Shown: piece by piece, positions 27,596 through 35,020 of the stretch
How the letters are laid out: each line of letters starts with the position of its first letter
How positions within the stretch are numbered: the stretch's first letter is position 1
Assembly: GCF_004137245.1 (NCBI RefSeq)
Contig: NZ_SDWS01000006.1
Location: forward strand, 124,001 to 188,000
Source of the DNA: Nocardioides glacieisoli
Lineage (GTDB): Bacteria > Actinomycetota > Actinomycetes > Propionibacteriales > Nocardioidaceae
Length of the DNA stretch: 64,000 bases
Direction of reading: 5' to 3'
Notes under the pieces: model-generated
Seen by the model: the letters and a program-made list of their open reading frames with translations, nothing else
The model's database searches: none
Told to the model about the DNA's origin: nothing
Program-made: the position numbers and the translations under genes

Positions 27596-28281
27596 GGTTG
27601 GTCGTGGCGCGCTGTCAGGTGGACTATGCCGGGCGGTTGACCGCCCACCTCCCGCTCGCGACGCGCGTGCTGATGCTGAAGTCGGACGGGTCGGTGCTGA
27701 TCCACTCCGACGGCGGCTCCTACAAGCCGCTCAACTGGATGTCGCCTCCCTGCACGGTCAAGGAGGGCGTCGACGAGGACGGCCGCCCCGAGTGGGTCGT
27801 GACCGCCGGCAAGACGGACGACACGCTGCGCATCCTCATCGACGAAGTCCTCCACGACACCTCCCACGACCTCGGCGTGGACCCCGGCCTGCAGAAGGAC
27901 GGCGTCGAGAAGCACCTCCAGGAGCTGCTCGCCGAGCACCCCGCCACCCTCGCGGACGGCCTCACGCTCGTGCGCCGTGAGTACATGACGGCCATCGGCC
28001 CGGTCGACCTGATGTGCCGTGACGCCGACGGCCTCTCCGTCGCGGTCGAGATCAAGCGCCGCGGCGAGATCGACGGCGTCGAGCAGCTCACCCGCTACCT
28101 CGACCTGCTCAACCGGGACCCCGCCCTGACCCGCAAGGGGGCCGTGCGCGGCATCTTCGCCGCGCAGGAGATCAAGCCCCAGGCCCGCGTCCTGGCCACC
28201 GACCGCGGCATCGCCTGCGCCCTGGTGGACTACGACGCGCTCCGCGGGATGGACGACGGCGCGGAGCACCGGCTCTTCTGA
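27592..28281 (+). CDS. nucS: Mismatch-specific endonuclease NucS (EndoMS)
   Basis: NucS replaces MutS/MutL mismatch repair in most actinobacteria by cutting both strands at mismatches. The 229-residue chain starts [16 protein letters not shown], typical of the family. It has the dimerisation/DNA-binding N-terminal domain with [10 protein letters not shown], then the RecB-like nuclease core [23 protein letters not shown] with the D-ExK catalytic residues. It ends in EHRLF, which resembles a sliding-clamp-binding tail. Upstream lies an unusual leader ORF. The next gene begins 10 bases after the stop. Confidence 0.95.
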   Translation: MRLVVARCQVDYAGRLTAHLPLATRVLMLKSDGSVLIHSDGGSYKPLNWMSPPCTVKEGVDEDGRPEWVVTAGKTDDTLRILIDEVLHDTSHDLGVDPGLQKDGVEKHLQELLAEHPATLADGLTLVRREYMTAIGPVDLMCRDADGLSVAVEIKRRGEIDGVEQLTRYLDLLNRDPALTRKGAVRGIFAAQEIKPQARVLATDRGIACALVDYDALRGMDDGAEHRLF

Positions 28282-28291
28282 GCGACCTGCC

Positions 28292-28558
28292 ATGACGAGG
28301 TCGATCTGGCCGAACACGCCGGGGTGGACGGTGCTCGGCGGGAGGGCCGAGGGCGACGCCGTCCCGGACCTGCCACTCGACCTCTGGGACGTCGCATGGC
28401 GGACGACCGACCAGTCGATCCTGGTCTCCGACCCGATCTACGGGCGCCGGCTCGCGCTGTCAGTGTGCGAGCACGAGTCCGACGGTCGCGTGACGCGGTT
28501 CGCAGTACGCGAGGTGTCCAACGGGATGTACCTCTTCGCCATCCCCTCGGCCGGATGA
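28292..28558 (+). CDS. Small hypothetical protein behind nucS
   Basis: This is an 88-residue protein I do not recognise. It is soluble and rich in Trp and beta-prone segments (WTVLGGRAEGD, LWDVAWRTTDQSILVSDPIYGRRLALSV, FAVREVSNGMYLFAIPSAG), suggesting a small beta-sheet fold. The 10-base gap makes cotranscription with nucS likely. Codon use matches the neighbours, so it is probably real. Its last codon and stop lie inside the left arm of a hairpin (28557-28603). Confidence 0.55.
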   Translation: MTRSIWPNTPGWTVLGGRAEGDAVPDLPLDLWDVAWRTTDQSILVSDPIYGRRLALSVCEHESDGRVTRFAVREVSNGMYLFAIPSAG

Positions 28559-28603
28559 TCGTGGAGGATCCGCGCCACCTGATGACTCGGGTCCTCCACG
28601 ATC
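28557..28603 (+). terminator. Hairpin overlapping the stop of the gene behind nucS
   Basis: Fifteen-base arms with one mismatch (GATCGTGGAGGATCC 28557-28571; GGGTCCTCCACGATC 28589-28603) surround a 17-base loop. It is a probable terminator of the nucS operon and the first member of a run of palindromes. Confidence 0.5.
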
Positions 28604-28636
28604 CCGGTCGGCCCTCCTCGGCGGCACGACCGCACT

Positions 28637-28895
28637 GGGTGGCGGCACATGACATCGCGCTCCTGGCGGCATAAGACACTGCCCGGCCGTCCGGGTGGCG
28701 GCGTACGACATGCCGGACGCCGCCGCGGATGTCGTACGCCGCCACCCAGTCCGCGGCGCATGGTGTAAGGGTGGCGGCACATCGCAGCCAAGGCCCCCTA
28801 CCCCTCGCAACCTGCCGCCACCGCCAGTACTCAGGCCGAGAAGGTGGCGGCACATCGCAGCCAGACCCCCGGACCTAACGCAATCTGCCGCCACC
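28637..28895. repeat. Cluster of GGTGGCGGC-type palindromic repeats filling the intergenic gap
   Basis: The 357-bp gap 28559-28915 holds no convincing gene but is packed with related palindromes. A half unit GGTGGCGGCACATGACAT starts at 28638. A 19-base perfect inverted repeat occupies 28693-28711 and 28729-28747. Two nearly identical units of exactly 53 bases lie at 28770-28822 and 28843-28895. Each of these starts GGTGGCGGCACATCGCAGCC and ends CGCAAYCTGCCGCCACC, giving a 10-base stem. The layout resembles REP/BIME-type extragenic repeats, but no transposase is nearby. Confidence 0.75.
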
Positions 28896-28915
28896 CCGGC
28901 GGGGGGTGGCACGCG

Positions 28916-29524
28916 TCAGCCGCGCGCCTGCCCCCGCCGCATGACCTCGACGAGCAGGTTGGCGTAGCCGCGGGCGTCGTCGATGGCGCGGTGGGTGTGC
29001 TCGACGTCGCCGAACCACTCGCTGGGCAGGTCGTGGACCGAGAAGGTGGCCCAGTCGCCGCCGGTGACACCGCAGGCGAGGCTCTTGAGGCACAGGCCGG
29101 GACCGTGGAAGAGCGGGTCCTCGTCGTAGAGCGCCGGGCAGACGGAGTACGTCGTGAAGCGGCGCAGGTAGTGGTCGACGTACGGCCCGTCGAAGCCGAG
29201 CGGGGAGGCGACGAGCTCACGCTCCGGACCAAGCCCCTGCACCCACGCCACGAAGGCGGCCATCACCTCCGGCACCGGCTGCGGGTCGGCCGTCGCCGCC
29301 GCGAGCACCTCCGGCGGCTGCGACTGCCACCACGACCAGGTCTCCGGATGGGGCTGCGCGCCGGGGAGCGGCTCGAGCACCGCCTCGAACTCCCCGACCT
29401 GCTCCCCCGCCGCGGTCACCGCGACCGATCCGAAGGACAGCATGGAGTTCGCCCCCGGCGTGAAGCCGTCGACCTCGATGTCCGTCACGACGTACACGCG
29501 CTCAGCGTTCGTCGACCCCGTCAT
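28916..29524 (-). CDS. DnaQ-like 3'-5' exonuclease
   Basis: This 202-residue protein has the DEDD exonuclease pattern: VVTDIEVDGFTPG (first Asp and Glu), SPLGFDGPYVDHYL (second Asp) and HRAIDDARGYANLL (His and last Asp). It should remove nucleotides from DNA or RNA 3' ends. Several insertions and a cysteine cluster (VCPAL, LCLKSLACGV) differ from polymerase proofreading subunits, so a stand-alone or RNA-directed nuclease is likely. It is divergent from the DUF952 gene by 17 bp. Confidence 0.8.
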   Translation of the reverse strand: MTGSTNAERVYVVTDIEVDGFTPGANSMLSFGSVAVTAAGEQVGEFEAVLEPLPGAQPHPETWSWWQSQPPEVLAAATADPQPVPEVMAAFVAWVQGLGPERELVASPLGFDGPYVDHYLRRFTTYSVCPALYDEDPLFHGPGLCLKSLACGVTGGDWATFSVHDLPSEWFGDVEHTHRAIDDARGYANLLVEVMRRGQARG

Positions 29525-29529
29525 GTCGT

Positions 29530-29535
29530 TACCCT
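29530..29535 (+). promoter_or_regulatory. Leaderless -10 box of the DUF952 gene
   Basis: TACCCT lies 6 bases before GTG 29542. Confidence 0.35.
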
Positions 29536-29541
29536 CGCACG

Positions 29542-29991
29542 GTGACCGACCCGGCCCCCGACCGCATCTTCCACATCGCCACCGCGGCCGACTGGCGCCG
29601 GACCCTGGGGACTGGGACCTACACGACCTCCACCGTCGGCCGGACGCTCGACGAGGAGGGCTTCATCCACGCGAGCCGGCGCGACCAGGTGCAGGGCGTG
29701 TTCGACCGCTACTACGCCGGTCTGGGCGAGGACCTGGTGCTCCTCACCATCGACCCGGCGCGACTGGTGGAGGCCGAGGTGCGGGTCGAGGCCGTCGGCG
29801 ACGACACCTACCCCCACGTCTACGGACCCATCAACCGCGCCGCGGTCATCGACGTCGTGCCGCTTGACCGGAGCGGCGGCGCGGAGACGCTGCTGTCGCT
29901 GTGGCTCAAGGGGATGGCCGTACGCATGGGCATCGCGATCGCGGTGATGGTCGCGATCGCCGTGGTGGTGCTCGCCCTCCAGCAGATGTGA
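29542..29991 (+). CDS. DUF952 domain protein with C-terminal membrane anchor
   Basis: The protein has 149 residues. The first ~110 form a DUF952 domain: RIFHIATAADW, EGFIHASRRDQVQGVFDRYY, LTIDPARL and YPHVYGPINRAAV, with conserved His and Arg residues. These domains are related to ADP-ribosyltransferase-like folds and their function is unknown. Residues about 122-145 form a single membrane helix, which is not part of the usual stand-alone DUF952 protein. It is convergent with the miniprotein gene, 2 bp apart. Confidence 0.75.
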   Translation: MTDPAPDRIFHIATAADWRRTLGTGTYTTSTVGRTLDEEGFIHASRRDQVQGVFDRYYAGLGEDLVLLTIDPARLVEAEVRVEAVGDDTYPHVYGPINRAAVIDVVPLDRSGGAETLLSLWLKGMAVRMGIAIAVMVAIAVVVLALQQM

Positions 29992-29993
29992 GG

Positions 29994-30227
29994 TCAGGCG
30001 GCCTTCGTGCCGGCCTTCTTCGCCTTCTTGGGCCGGGCGACCTCGACCTTCACCAGCTTGCGCTTCTTGACCGTGTAGCCGGACGGGAGCGTGCCCTCCT
30101 GCAGCATCCGCAGCGGGCAGCGGTTGCACTTGGGGGTGTCGACGCAGCACTTCTTCTTGGGCAGCTTGGCGACCTTGCCGGCCTTCGCGGCCTTGCCTGC
30201 CTTCTTCGAAGCGCTCTTGGAACCCAC
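29994..30227 (-). CDS. Lys-rich miniprotein with CC-x(5)-C-x2-C motif
   Basis: The protein has 77 residues, very basic at both ends (SKKAGKAAKAGK; KKRKLVKVEVARPKKAKKAG). A central block KKCCVDTPKCNRCPLRML contains four closely spaced cysteines that could bind zinc or an Fe-S/iron centre. I recall similar small proteins in other actinobacteria but no known function. The basic tails suggest nucleic-acid binding. A DtxR/IdeR-type iron box lies 22-40 bases upstream of its ATG, pointing to iron-controlled expression. Confidence 0.7.
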   Translation of the reverse strand: MGSKSASKKAGKAAKAGKVAKLPKKKCCVDTPKCNRCPLRMLQEGTLPSGYTVKKRKLVKVEVARPKKAKKAGTKAA

Positions 30228-30248
30228 GCGCGCAGCGTACAGGAAGAC

Positions 30249-30267
30249 TTAGGCAAGGCTAACCTCG
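30249..30267 (-). promoter_or_regulatory. DtxR/IdeR-like iron box
   Basis: TTAGGCAAGGCTAACCTCG matches the 19-base DtxR/IdeR consensus as I remember it at 15 positions, including TTAGG and GGCTAACCT. It lies just upstream of the Lys/Cys-rich miniprotein and behind the stop of the phosphatase gene, the place expected for the miniprotein promoter. Confidence 0.6.
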
Positions 30268-30274
30268 TCCCACG

Positions 30275-30886
30275 TCAGGTCAGTGGGGTGTCGGCCCAGC
30301 TCCGGCAGGCCCAGCCGTCCGCGTCGGCCTCCATCGCGACCACGCCGCAGTGGGGCATCGGCTTCTCGTGACCGTGGGTCGGCGGGAGGTTCGTCGCGAG
30401 CGCGGGCAGCGCCAGGCACATCACCCCGCCGTGGCTGATCACGAGCACGGACTCGCCACGGTGCTCGTCGGAGACCTCGTCGAGGACACCCGTGTAGCGC
30501 TCGACCACCTCGTCACCCGTCTCGCCCCCGGGGATCCGCGCGGCCAGGTCGCCGGCGAGCCACGACGCGAAGGTCTCGGCGAAGGGATCGGGCACCCCGG
30601 TCGTCCCGGCTGCGTCGCCGACGCCGAACTCCCGGAGCCCCTTCCGCACGACCACGTCGACGCCGAGGATGCCCGCCACGATCTCTGCCGTCTGCACGGC
30701 ACGCGCCATGTCGCTGGCCCAGACGCGGGAGATCCGCTCGGGGGCCAGGGTCGCTGCCAGGTCCTTGGCCTGCTGCCGCCCGAGCGGGCTGAGCCAGCCG
30801 CCCGCGTCGCTCAGCAGCTCGCTCTCGTAGAGGGCCTCGCCGTGGCGGGCCACGAACACCCGGGCGGCGCACTGGAGGTCAGTCAC
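30275..30886 (-). CDS. Histidine phosphatase family protein
   Basis: This 203-residue protein has the phosphohistidine motif VARHGEA (about residue 15), a second SDMARAVQTAEIV segment and the late catalytic His in VISHGGVM. The family includes phosphoglycerate mutase-like phosphatases; the closest type I recall is the MSMEG_4193 group. The substrate is unknown. Its start overlaps the end of the D-amino-acid oxidase gene by 8 bases, so the two are translationally coupled. Confidence 0.85.
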   Translation of the reverse strand: MTDLQCAARVFVARHGEALYESELLSDAGGWLSPLGRQQAKDLAATLAPERISRVWASDMARAVQTAEIVAGILGVDVVVRKGLREFGVGDAAGTTGVPDPFAETFASWLAGDLAARIPGGETGDEVVERYTGVLDEVSDEHRGESVLVISHGGVMCLALPALATNLPPTHGHEKPMPHCGVVAMEADADGWACRSWADTPLT

Positions 30887-31784
30887 CGGCCAACCCCACC
30901 ACGTCGTCCGCGCAGCCCCACGACAGGGTCACTCCGGCCCCGCCGTGGCCGTAGCAGTGGATCACCGCGCCGACCCGCTCGAGGCGCACCTCGGGCCGGG
31001 CCGGGCGCAGGCCCACCTTGTGCCGGACCACGCGGGCGCCCTCGAGCTCCGGCACGAGCACCCGGGCGCGGTGCAGGACCTGCTCGGCGACCTCCGGGTC
31101 GGGCGTACGACTCCACTCCCCCTCGACGTCCGTGCCGCCCAGCACGATCTCGGCAGCCCTCGGTACGACATAGGTCAGGCCGCCTCCGTCGAGGGTCCAC
31201 CGGTCCAGGCCCACCTGCTCCACCACCACGACCTGGCCGCGCACGGGCGTCACCGACGGATCGGCGCCGAAGTGGCGTGCTCCGAGGCCGGTCGCGTTGA
31301 CGACGAGGCTGCCGTCGTCCGGGAGCGCGGACAGGTTCATCCGCGTGAGCGTGCCGCCGAGCTCCTCGATCCTCGAGACCAGCCACCTGAGGTGCACGGG
31401 CATGTCGATCACGGGCGCGACGAAGGTCCAGCCGTCGGCGTAGCCCGGCGGCAGCGCCGTCTCGCGGTCCAGCGCGGGGACGGCCGTCCGCCACCACGGG
31501 TCCGGGTGCGGCGTACGCAGCACCTCGGTGCCGGTGAGCATCCGCACGCCGGTGCGCTCATCGGCGGCGAGCCCCTCGAAGACGGCGTACGACGTCGCGG
31601 ACCAGGCGGTCACACGGTCCTGCGGCAGCGCGCGGTAGGGGTACCAGAGGGCGGCCGCGACGGCCGAGGTCGTCTCGAGCGGGAGGTCGCGCGCCACGAC
31701 GTCCACCCGGTGTCCCGCCTCGAGCAGACGGACGGCGCAGGACAGCCCGACCACACCGGCCCCGACCACGATCACGCGTCGCAT
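30879..31784 (-). CDS. D-amino-acid oxidase (FAD-dependent)
   Basis: The 301-residue flavoprotein has the FAD loop VIVVGAGVVGLSCAVRLLEAGH at the N-terminus. Further DAAO signatures are TSAVAAALWYPYRALP, VVNATGLGARHFG, the PVRGQVVVVEQ strand and the C-terminal YGHGGAGVTLSWG. It should oxidise D-amino acids to 2-oxo acids with release of H2O2 and ammonia. It is slightly shorter than the eukaryotic enzymes and lacks an obvious peroxisomal-type tail, as expected for bacteria. It heads the two-gene operon with the phosphatase. Confidence 0.9.
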   Translation of the reverse strand: MRRVIVVGAGVVGLSCAVRLLEAGHRVDVVARDLPLETTSAVAAALWYPYRALPQDRVTAWSATSYAVFEGLAADERTGVRMLTGTEVLRTPHPDPWWRTAVPALDRETALPPGYADGWTFVAPVIDMPVHLRWLVSRIEELGGTLTRMNLSALPDDGSLVVNATGLGARHFGADPSVTPVRGQVVVVEQVGLDRWTLDGGGLTYVVPRAAEIVLGGTDVEGEWSRTPDPEVAEQVLHRARVLVPELEGARVVRHKVGLRPARPEVRLERVGAVIHCYGHGGAGVTLSWGCADDVVGLAGD

Positions 31785-31817
31785 GACGCGGAGTCTGCCA
31801 GCCGGGCGGCCGGTGGG

Positions 31818-33824
31818 TCAGTCGAGACCGTTGGCCTTGCGGATCACGTCGACGATGCCGCCCATGATCTCGGTGAGTCCGTAGTCCTTGGGCGTGTAGA
31901 CCGCCGCGACCCCGAGCTCGCGCAGCCGGCGGCCGTCGGAGTCGGGGATGATCCCTCCGACGATGACGGGGATGTCGGACAGCCCCGCCCGCTCGAGGCC
32001 GTCGAGCACGTCGGGCACGAGCTCCATGTGCGACCCGGACAGGATCGACAGGCCGATGCAGTGCACGTCCTCGGCGACGGCCGCGGCGACGATCTGGTCG
32101 GGCGTCAGCCGGATGCCCTGGTAGATCACCTCGAAGCCGGCGTCCCGGGCGCGCACGGCGACCTGCTCGGCCCCGTTGGAGTGGCCGTCCAGGCCGGGCT
32201 TCCCGACCAGCAGCCGGAGCCGACCGCCCAGCTCCTCGCCGGTGGCCCTGACCCGCTCGCGCACGGCGGTCAGCTCGGCACCGGACTCAGCGACCGCGGC
32301 CCCGCCGACCCCGGTCGGGCCGCGGTACTCGCCGAAGACCCCGCGCAGCGTGGCCGCCCACTCCCCCGTCGTCGCACCGGCACGGGCCGCGACGAGGGTC
32401 GGCACCATCAGGTTGTCCGTGCCCGTCGCGGCCTCTGCGAGGGCTGCCAGCGCCTGCTCGACCTCGATCTCGTCGCGCTCGGCCTTCCACGCCTCGACGC
32501 TCGCGCGGGCGGTCTGCTCGGCCTCGGGGTCGGCCGCCATGATCGCGCCATCGAGGTCCGCGGTCAGCGGGGACGGCTCGGTGGACTCGTACTTGTTGAC
32601 GCCGACGATGACCTCCTCGCCCGACTCGATCCGCGCGCGCCGGGCGGCGTGGGAGGAGACCAGCTCGGACTTCATGTAGTCGACGGCGGCAATCGCGCCA
32701 CCCATCTCCTGCACCCGGTCGATCTCGGCCCTGGCGCCCTCGACGAGCTCGGCCACCTTGGCCGCGATCACGTGCGAGCCGTCGAAGATGTCGTCGTACT
32801 CCAGCAGGTCGGACTCGAAGGCCAGCACCTGCTGGAGCCGCAGCGACCACTGCTGGTCCCAGGGGCGCGGCAGGCCGAGCGCCTCGTTCCACGCCGGCAG
32901 CTGCAGGGCGCGAGCGCGGGCGTTCTTGGACAGGGTGACGCCGAGCATCTCGAGGACGATGCGCTGGACGTTGTTCTCCGGTTGCGCCTCGGTGAGCCCG
33001 AGCGAGTTGACCTGTACGCCGTAGCGGAAGCGCCGCATCTTCGCGTCGGTGACGCCGTAGCGCTCGCGCGTGATCTCGTCCCACAGCTGCACGAAGGCCC
33101 GCATCTTGCAGGTCTCCTCGACGAACCGGACGCCCGCGTTGACGAAGAACGAGATGCGGCCGACGACCTTCTCGAAGTCGTCGTCGGAGACCTGCCCCGC
33201 ACCCTTCACCTCGTCGAGGACGGCGATCGCGGTGCTCAGCGCGTAGGCCAGCTCCTGCACGGGCGTCGCGCCGGCCTCCTGCAGGTGGTAGCTGCAGATG
33301 TTGATCGGGTTCCACTGCGGGATCTGGTGGACGGTGTAGGCGATCATGTCGGCGATCAGCCGCATGGACGCCTCGGGCGGGAAGGCGTACGTCCCGCGCG
33401 AGAGGTACTCCTTGATGATGTCGTTCTGGGTCGTGCCGGCCAGCTGGGCGGCCACGTCCTCCGGCGACATGTCCGGGTTCTGCTCCTCGGCGACCACCTG
33501 GTACATCGCGAGCATCCACATCGCCACGGCGTTGATCGTCATCGAGGTGTTCATCTCGGTGAGCGGGATGTCGGTGAAGAGCTTGCGCATCTCGCCGAGG
33601 TGCGGGACCGGTACGCCGACCTTTCCGACCTCGCCGCGGCTGAGCGGGCTGTCGGGGTCGTAGCCGGTCTGCGTCGGCAGGTCGAACGCGACGCTCAGGC
33701 CGGTCTGCCCCTTGGCCAGGTTGGTCCGGTAGAGCGCGTTGGACGCCTCGGCGGTGGAGTGCCCGGCATAGGTGCGCATCACCCAGGGGCGGTCCTTGGC
33801 GGGCCGCGCGCTGCTGTCGCTCAT
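31818..33824 (-). CDS. ecm: Ethylmalonyl-CoA mutase (MeaA type, B12-dependent)
   Basis: This 668-residue protein joins the substrate-binding TIM barrel and the C-terminal B12 domain (GKPGLDGHSNGAEQ, then GLSILSGSH and VIVGGIIP) in one chain. Its N-terminus (KDRPWVMRTYAGHSTAEASN, then NLAKGQTGLSVAFDLPTQTG) is that of ethylmalonyl-CoA/MeaA mutases, without the long start of methylmalonyl-CoA mutase large subunits. It should convert ethylmalonyl-CoA to methylsuccinyl-CoA. A function on methylmalonyl-CoA cannot be ruled out. ccr, mce, meaB and an adenosyltransferase gene in the same window support the pathway. The 72-bp gap upstream contains TCACCGGT (33857-33864). Confidence 0.9.
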   Translation of the reverse strand: MSDSSARPAKDRPWVMRTYAGHSTAEASNALYRTNLAKGQTGLSVAFDLPTQTGYDPDSPLSRGEVGKVGVPVPHLGEMRKLFTDIPLTEMNTSMTINAVAMWMLAMYQVVAEEQNPDMSPEDVAAQLAGTTQNDIIKEYLSRGTYAFPPEASMRLIADMIAYTVHQIPQWNPINICSYHLQEAGATPVQELAYALSTAIAVLDEVKGAGQVSDDDFEKVVGRISFFVNAGVRFVEETCKMRAFVQLWDEITRERYGVTDAKMRRFRYGVQVNSLGLTEAQPENNVQRIVLEMLGVTLSKNARARALQLPAWNEALGLPRPWDQQWSLRLQQVLAFESDLLEYDDIFDGSHVIAAKVAELVEGARAEIDRVQEMGGAIAAVDYMKSELVSSHAARRARIESGEEVIVGVNKYESTEPSPLTADLDGAIMAADPEAEQTARASVEAWKAERDEIEVEQALAALAEAATGTDNLMVPTLVAARAGATTGEWAATLRGVFGEYRGPTGVGGAAVAESGAELTAVRERVRATGEELGGRLRLLVGKPGLDGHSNGAEQVAVRARDAGFEVIYQGIRLTPDQIVAAAVAEDVHCIGLSILSGSHMELVPDVLDGLERAGLSDIPVIVGGIIPDSDGRRLRELGVAAVYTPKDYGLTEIMGGIVDVIRKANGLD

Positions 33825-33896
33825 GGCGACAGGGTAGGGCGGTGGTTACCCGCGAGTCACCGGTGTGGACGTGTGACAGATGCCTCAGGCGCCGGA

Positions 33897-34205
33897 TCAG
33901 GCAGTGGCGGCGGCCCGCTCGACCTCGAGAGCGTGGGCCAGCCGGGCCAGGTGCGCCATCCGGCGCACGGCAGGGCCGGGGTTGCGGATCATGAGGTGGT
34001 GGCCGTTGAGCCAGGCGTGGCGGGTGGCCACGGCGAGGAGCCGTAGGGCGGTAACGTCGATGGTGGTCACGTGCGTCATGTCGATGACGACCTCGTCGTC
34101 GGGCCCATCGAGGACCTCGTAGATCGCGGCGCGCACCTCCCACGTGCTGCGCACGTCGAAGGCACCGTGCAGGACCAGCGTGGGTCCGTCCGAGATGATC
34201 TCCAT
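33897..34205 (-). CDS. STAS-domain protein (anti-sigma factor antagonist-like)
   Basis: The 102-residue protein forms a single STAS domain: TLVLHGAFDVRSTWEVRAAIYEVL, then EVVIDMTHVTTIDVTALRLLAVA, then LMIRNPGPAVRRMAHL. Antagonists of this type bind anti-sigma kinases and are switched by phosphorylation of a serine in a DSSG-like turn. Here that turn reads IDVTALRLL, so the serine pair is absent and only a threonine is available. The ribosome site GGAGGAG precedes ATG 34205. No anti-sigma factor is adjacent. Confidence 0.8.
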   Translation of the reverse strand: MEIISDGPTLVLHGAFDVRSTWEVRAAIYEVLDGPDDEVVIDMTHVTTIDVTALRLLAVATRHAWLNGHHLMIRNPGPAVRRMAHLARLAHALEVERAAATA

Positions 34206-34355
34206 CGGGTGCTCCTCCCGACGTCCCCCGGACGTCGCTGCGTGACCTGTGTCACTCCTATGACGCCGTTGTACCCCCTCAGGTTGCATCCATGCCGGAT
34301 CTCGTCGGCGAGTTGACCCCACCAGTCCCACGAGTCCCATCGCGTGACGCCCCAC

Positions 34356-34361
34356 TAGGCT
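34356..34361 (+). promoter_or_regulatory. Leaderless -10 box of the adenosyltransferase gene
   Basis: TAGGCT lies 7 bases before ATG 34369 with no ribosome-binding sequence. Confidence 0.45.
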
Positions 34362-34368
34362 CCGCCCC

Positions 34369-34962
34369 ATGGTCAACCTGACGCGCATCTACACCCGCAC
34401 CGGCGACGCCGGACGCACCCGGCTCGGCGACATGAGCGAGACCTCGAAGAACGACCTGCGCCTCGAGGCCTACGCCAGCGTCGACGAGGGCAACGCGCAC
34501 ATCGGGGTCGCGCTCGCGCAGGGCGACCTGTCGGACGACGTCGTCGCCGTGCTCACCCACGTGCAGAACGACCTCTTCGACGTGGGCGCCGACTTCTGCA
34601 CCCCCGTGGTCGCCGACCCGGAGTACCCGCCGCTGCGGATCGAGCAGGACTACGTCGACCGCCTCGAGGCGTGGTGCGACCACTACAACGAGGAGCTGCC
34701 GGCCCTGCGGTCCTTCATCCTCAACGGCGGCACCCTCGGCGCCGCCCACCTCCATGTCGCGCGCACGGTCGTACGCCGAGCGGAACGGGCCGGCTGGGCG
34801 GCCTGGGCCGAGCACGAGGAGTCGATGAACCTGCTGGCGATCACCTACCTCAACCGGCTCTCCGACCTGCTCTTCATCCTCGCCCGCCACGCGAACAAGG
34901 AGAACGGCGACGTGCTCTGGGTGCCCGGCGGCGAGCGCGGCGAGAAGACGACCGACGCCTGA
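34369..34962 (+). CDS. Cob(I)alamin adenosyltransferase, PduO type
   Basis: This 197-residue helical protein has the PduO-type ATP loop TRIYTRTGDAGRTRLGD at the start and the signatures HVQNDLFDVGADF, RSFILNGGT and HVARTVVRRAERA. It transfers adenosyl from ATP to cob(I)alamin to make adenosylcobalamin, the cofactor of the ethylmalonyl-CoA mutase 0.5 kb away. MeaB and this enzyme together would charge and protect the mutase. The ATG start is supported by a leaderless -10 box. Confidence 0.92.
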   Translation: MVNLTRIYTRTGDAGRTRLGDMSETSKNDLRLEAYASVDEGNAHIGVALAQGDLSDDVVAVLTHVQNDLFDVGADFCTPVVADPEYPPLRIEQDYVDRLEAWCDHYNEELPALRSFILNGGTLGAAHLHVARTVVRRAERAGWAAWAEHEESMNLLAITYLNRLSDLLFILARHANKENGDVLWVPGGERGEKTTDA

Positions 34963-35020
34963 CGGCATCTGTGGATGACGGCCTCACGATGTCGGCCGAC
35001 GGTGCGACGATGACGGCGCC

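Noticed and set aside
28559..28915. Open frames or a CRISPR array in the repeat-rich gap
   Set aside because: The frames are low-complexity by-products of the palindromes. The repeats are themselves palindromic with short, non-uniform distances and no unique spacers or cas genes.
33825..33896. Cobalamin riboswitch before the B12-dependent mutase
   Set aside because: The gap is only 72 bp and no B12-box-like conserved sequence is visible.
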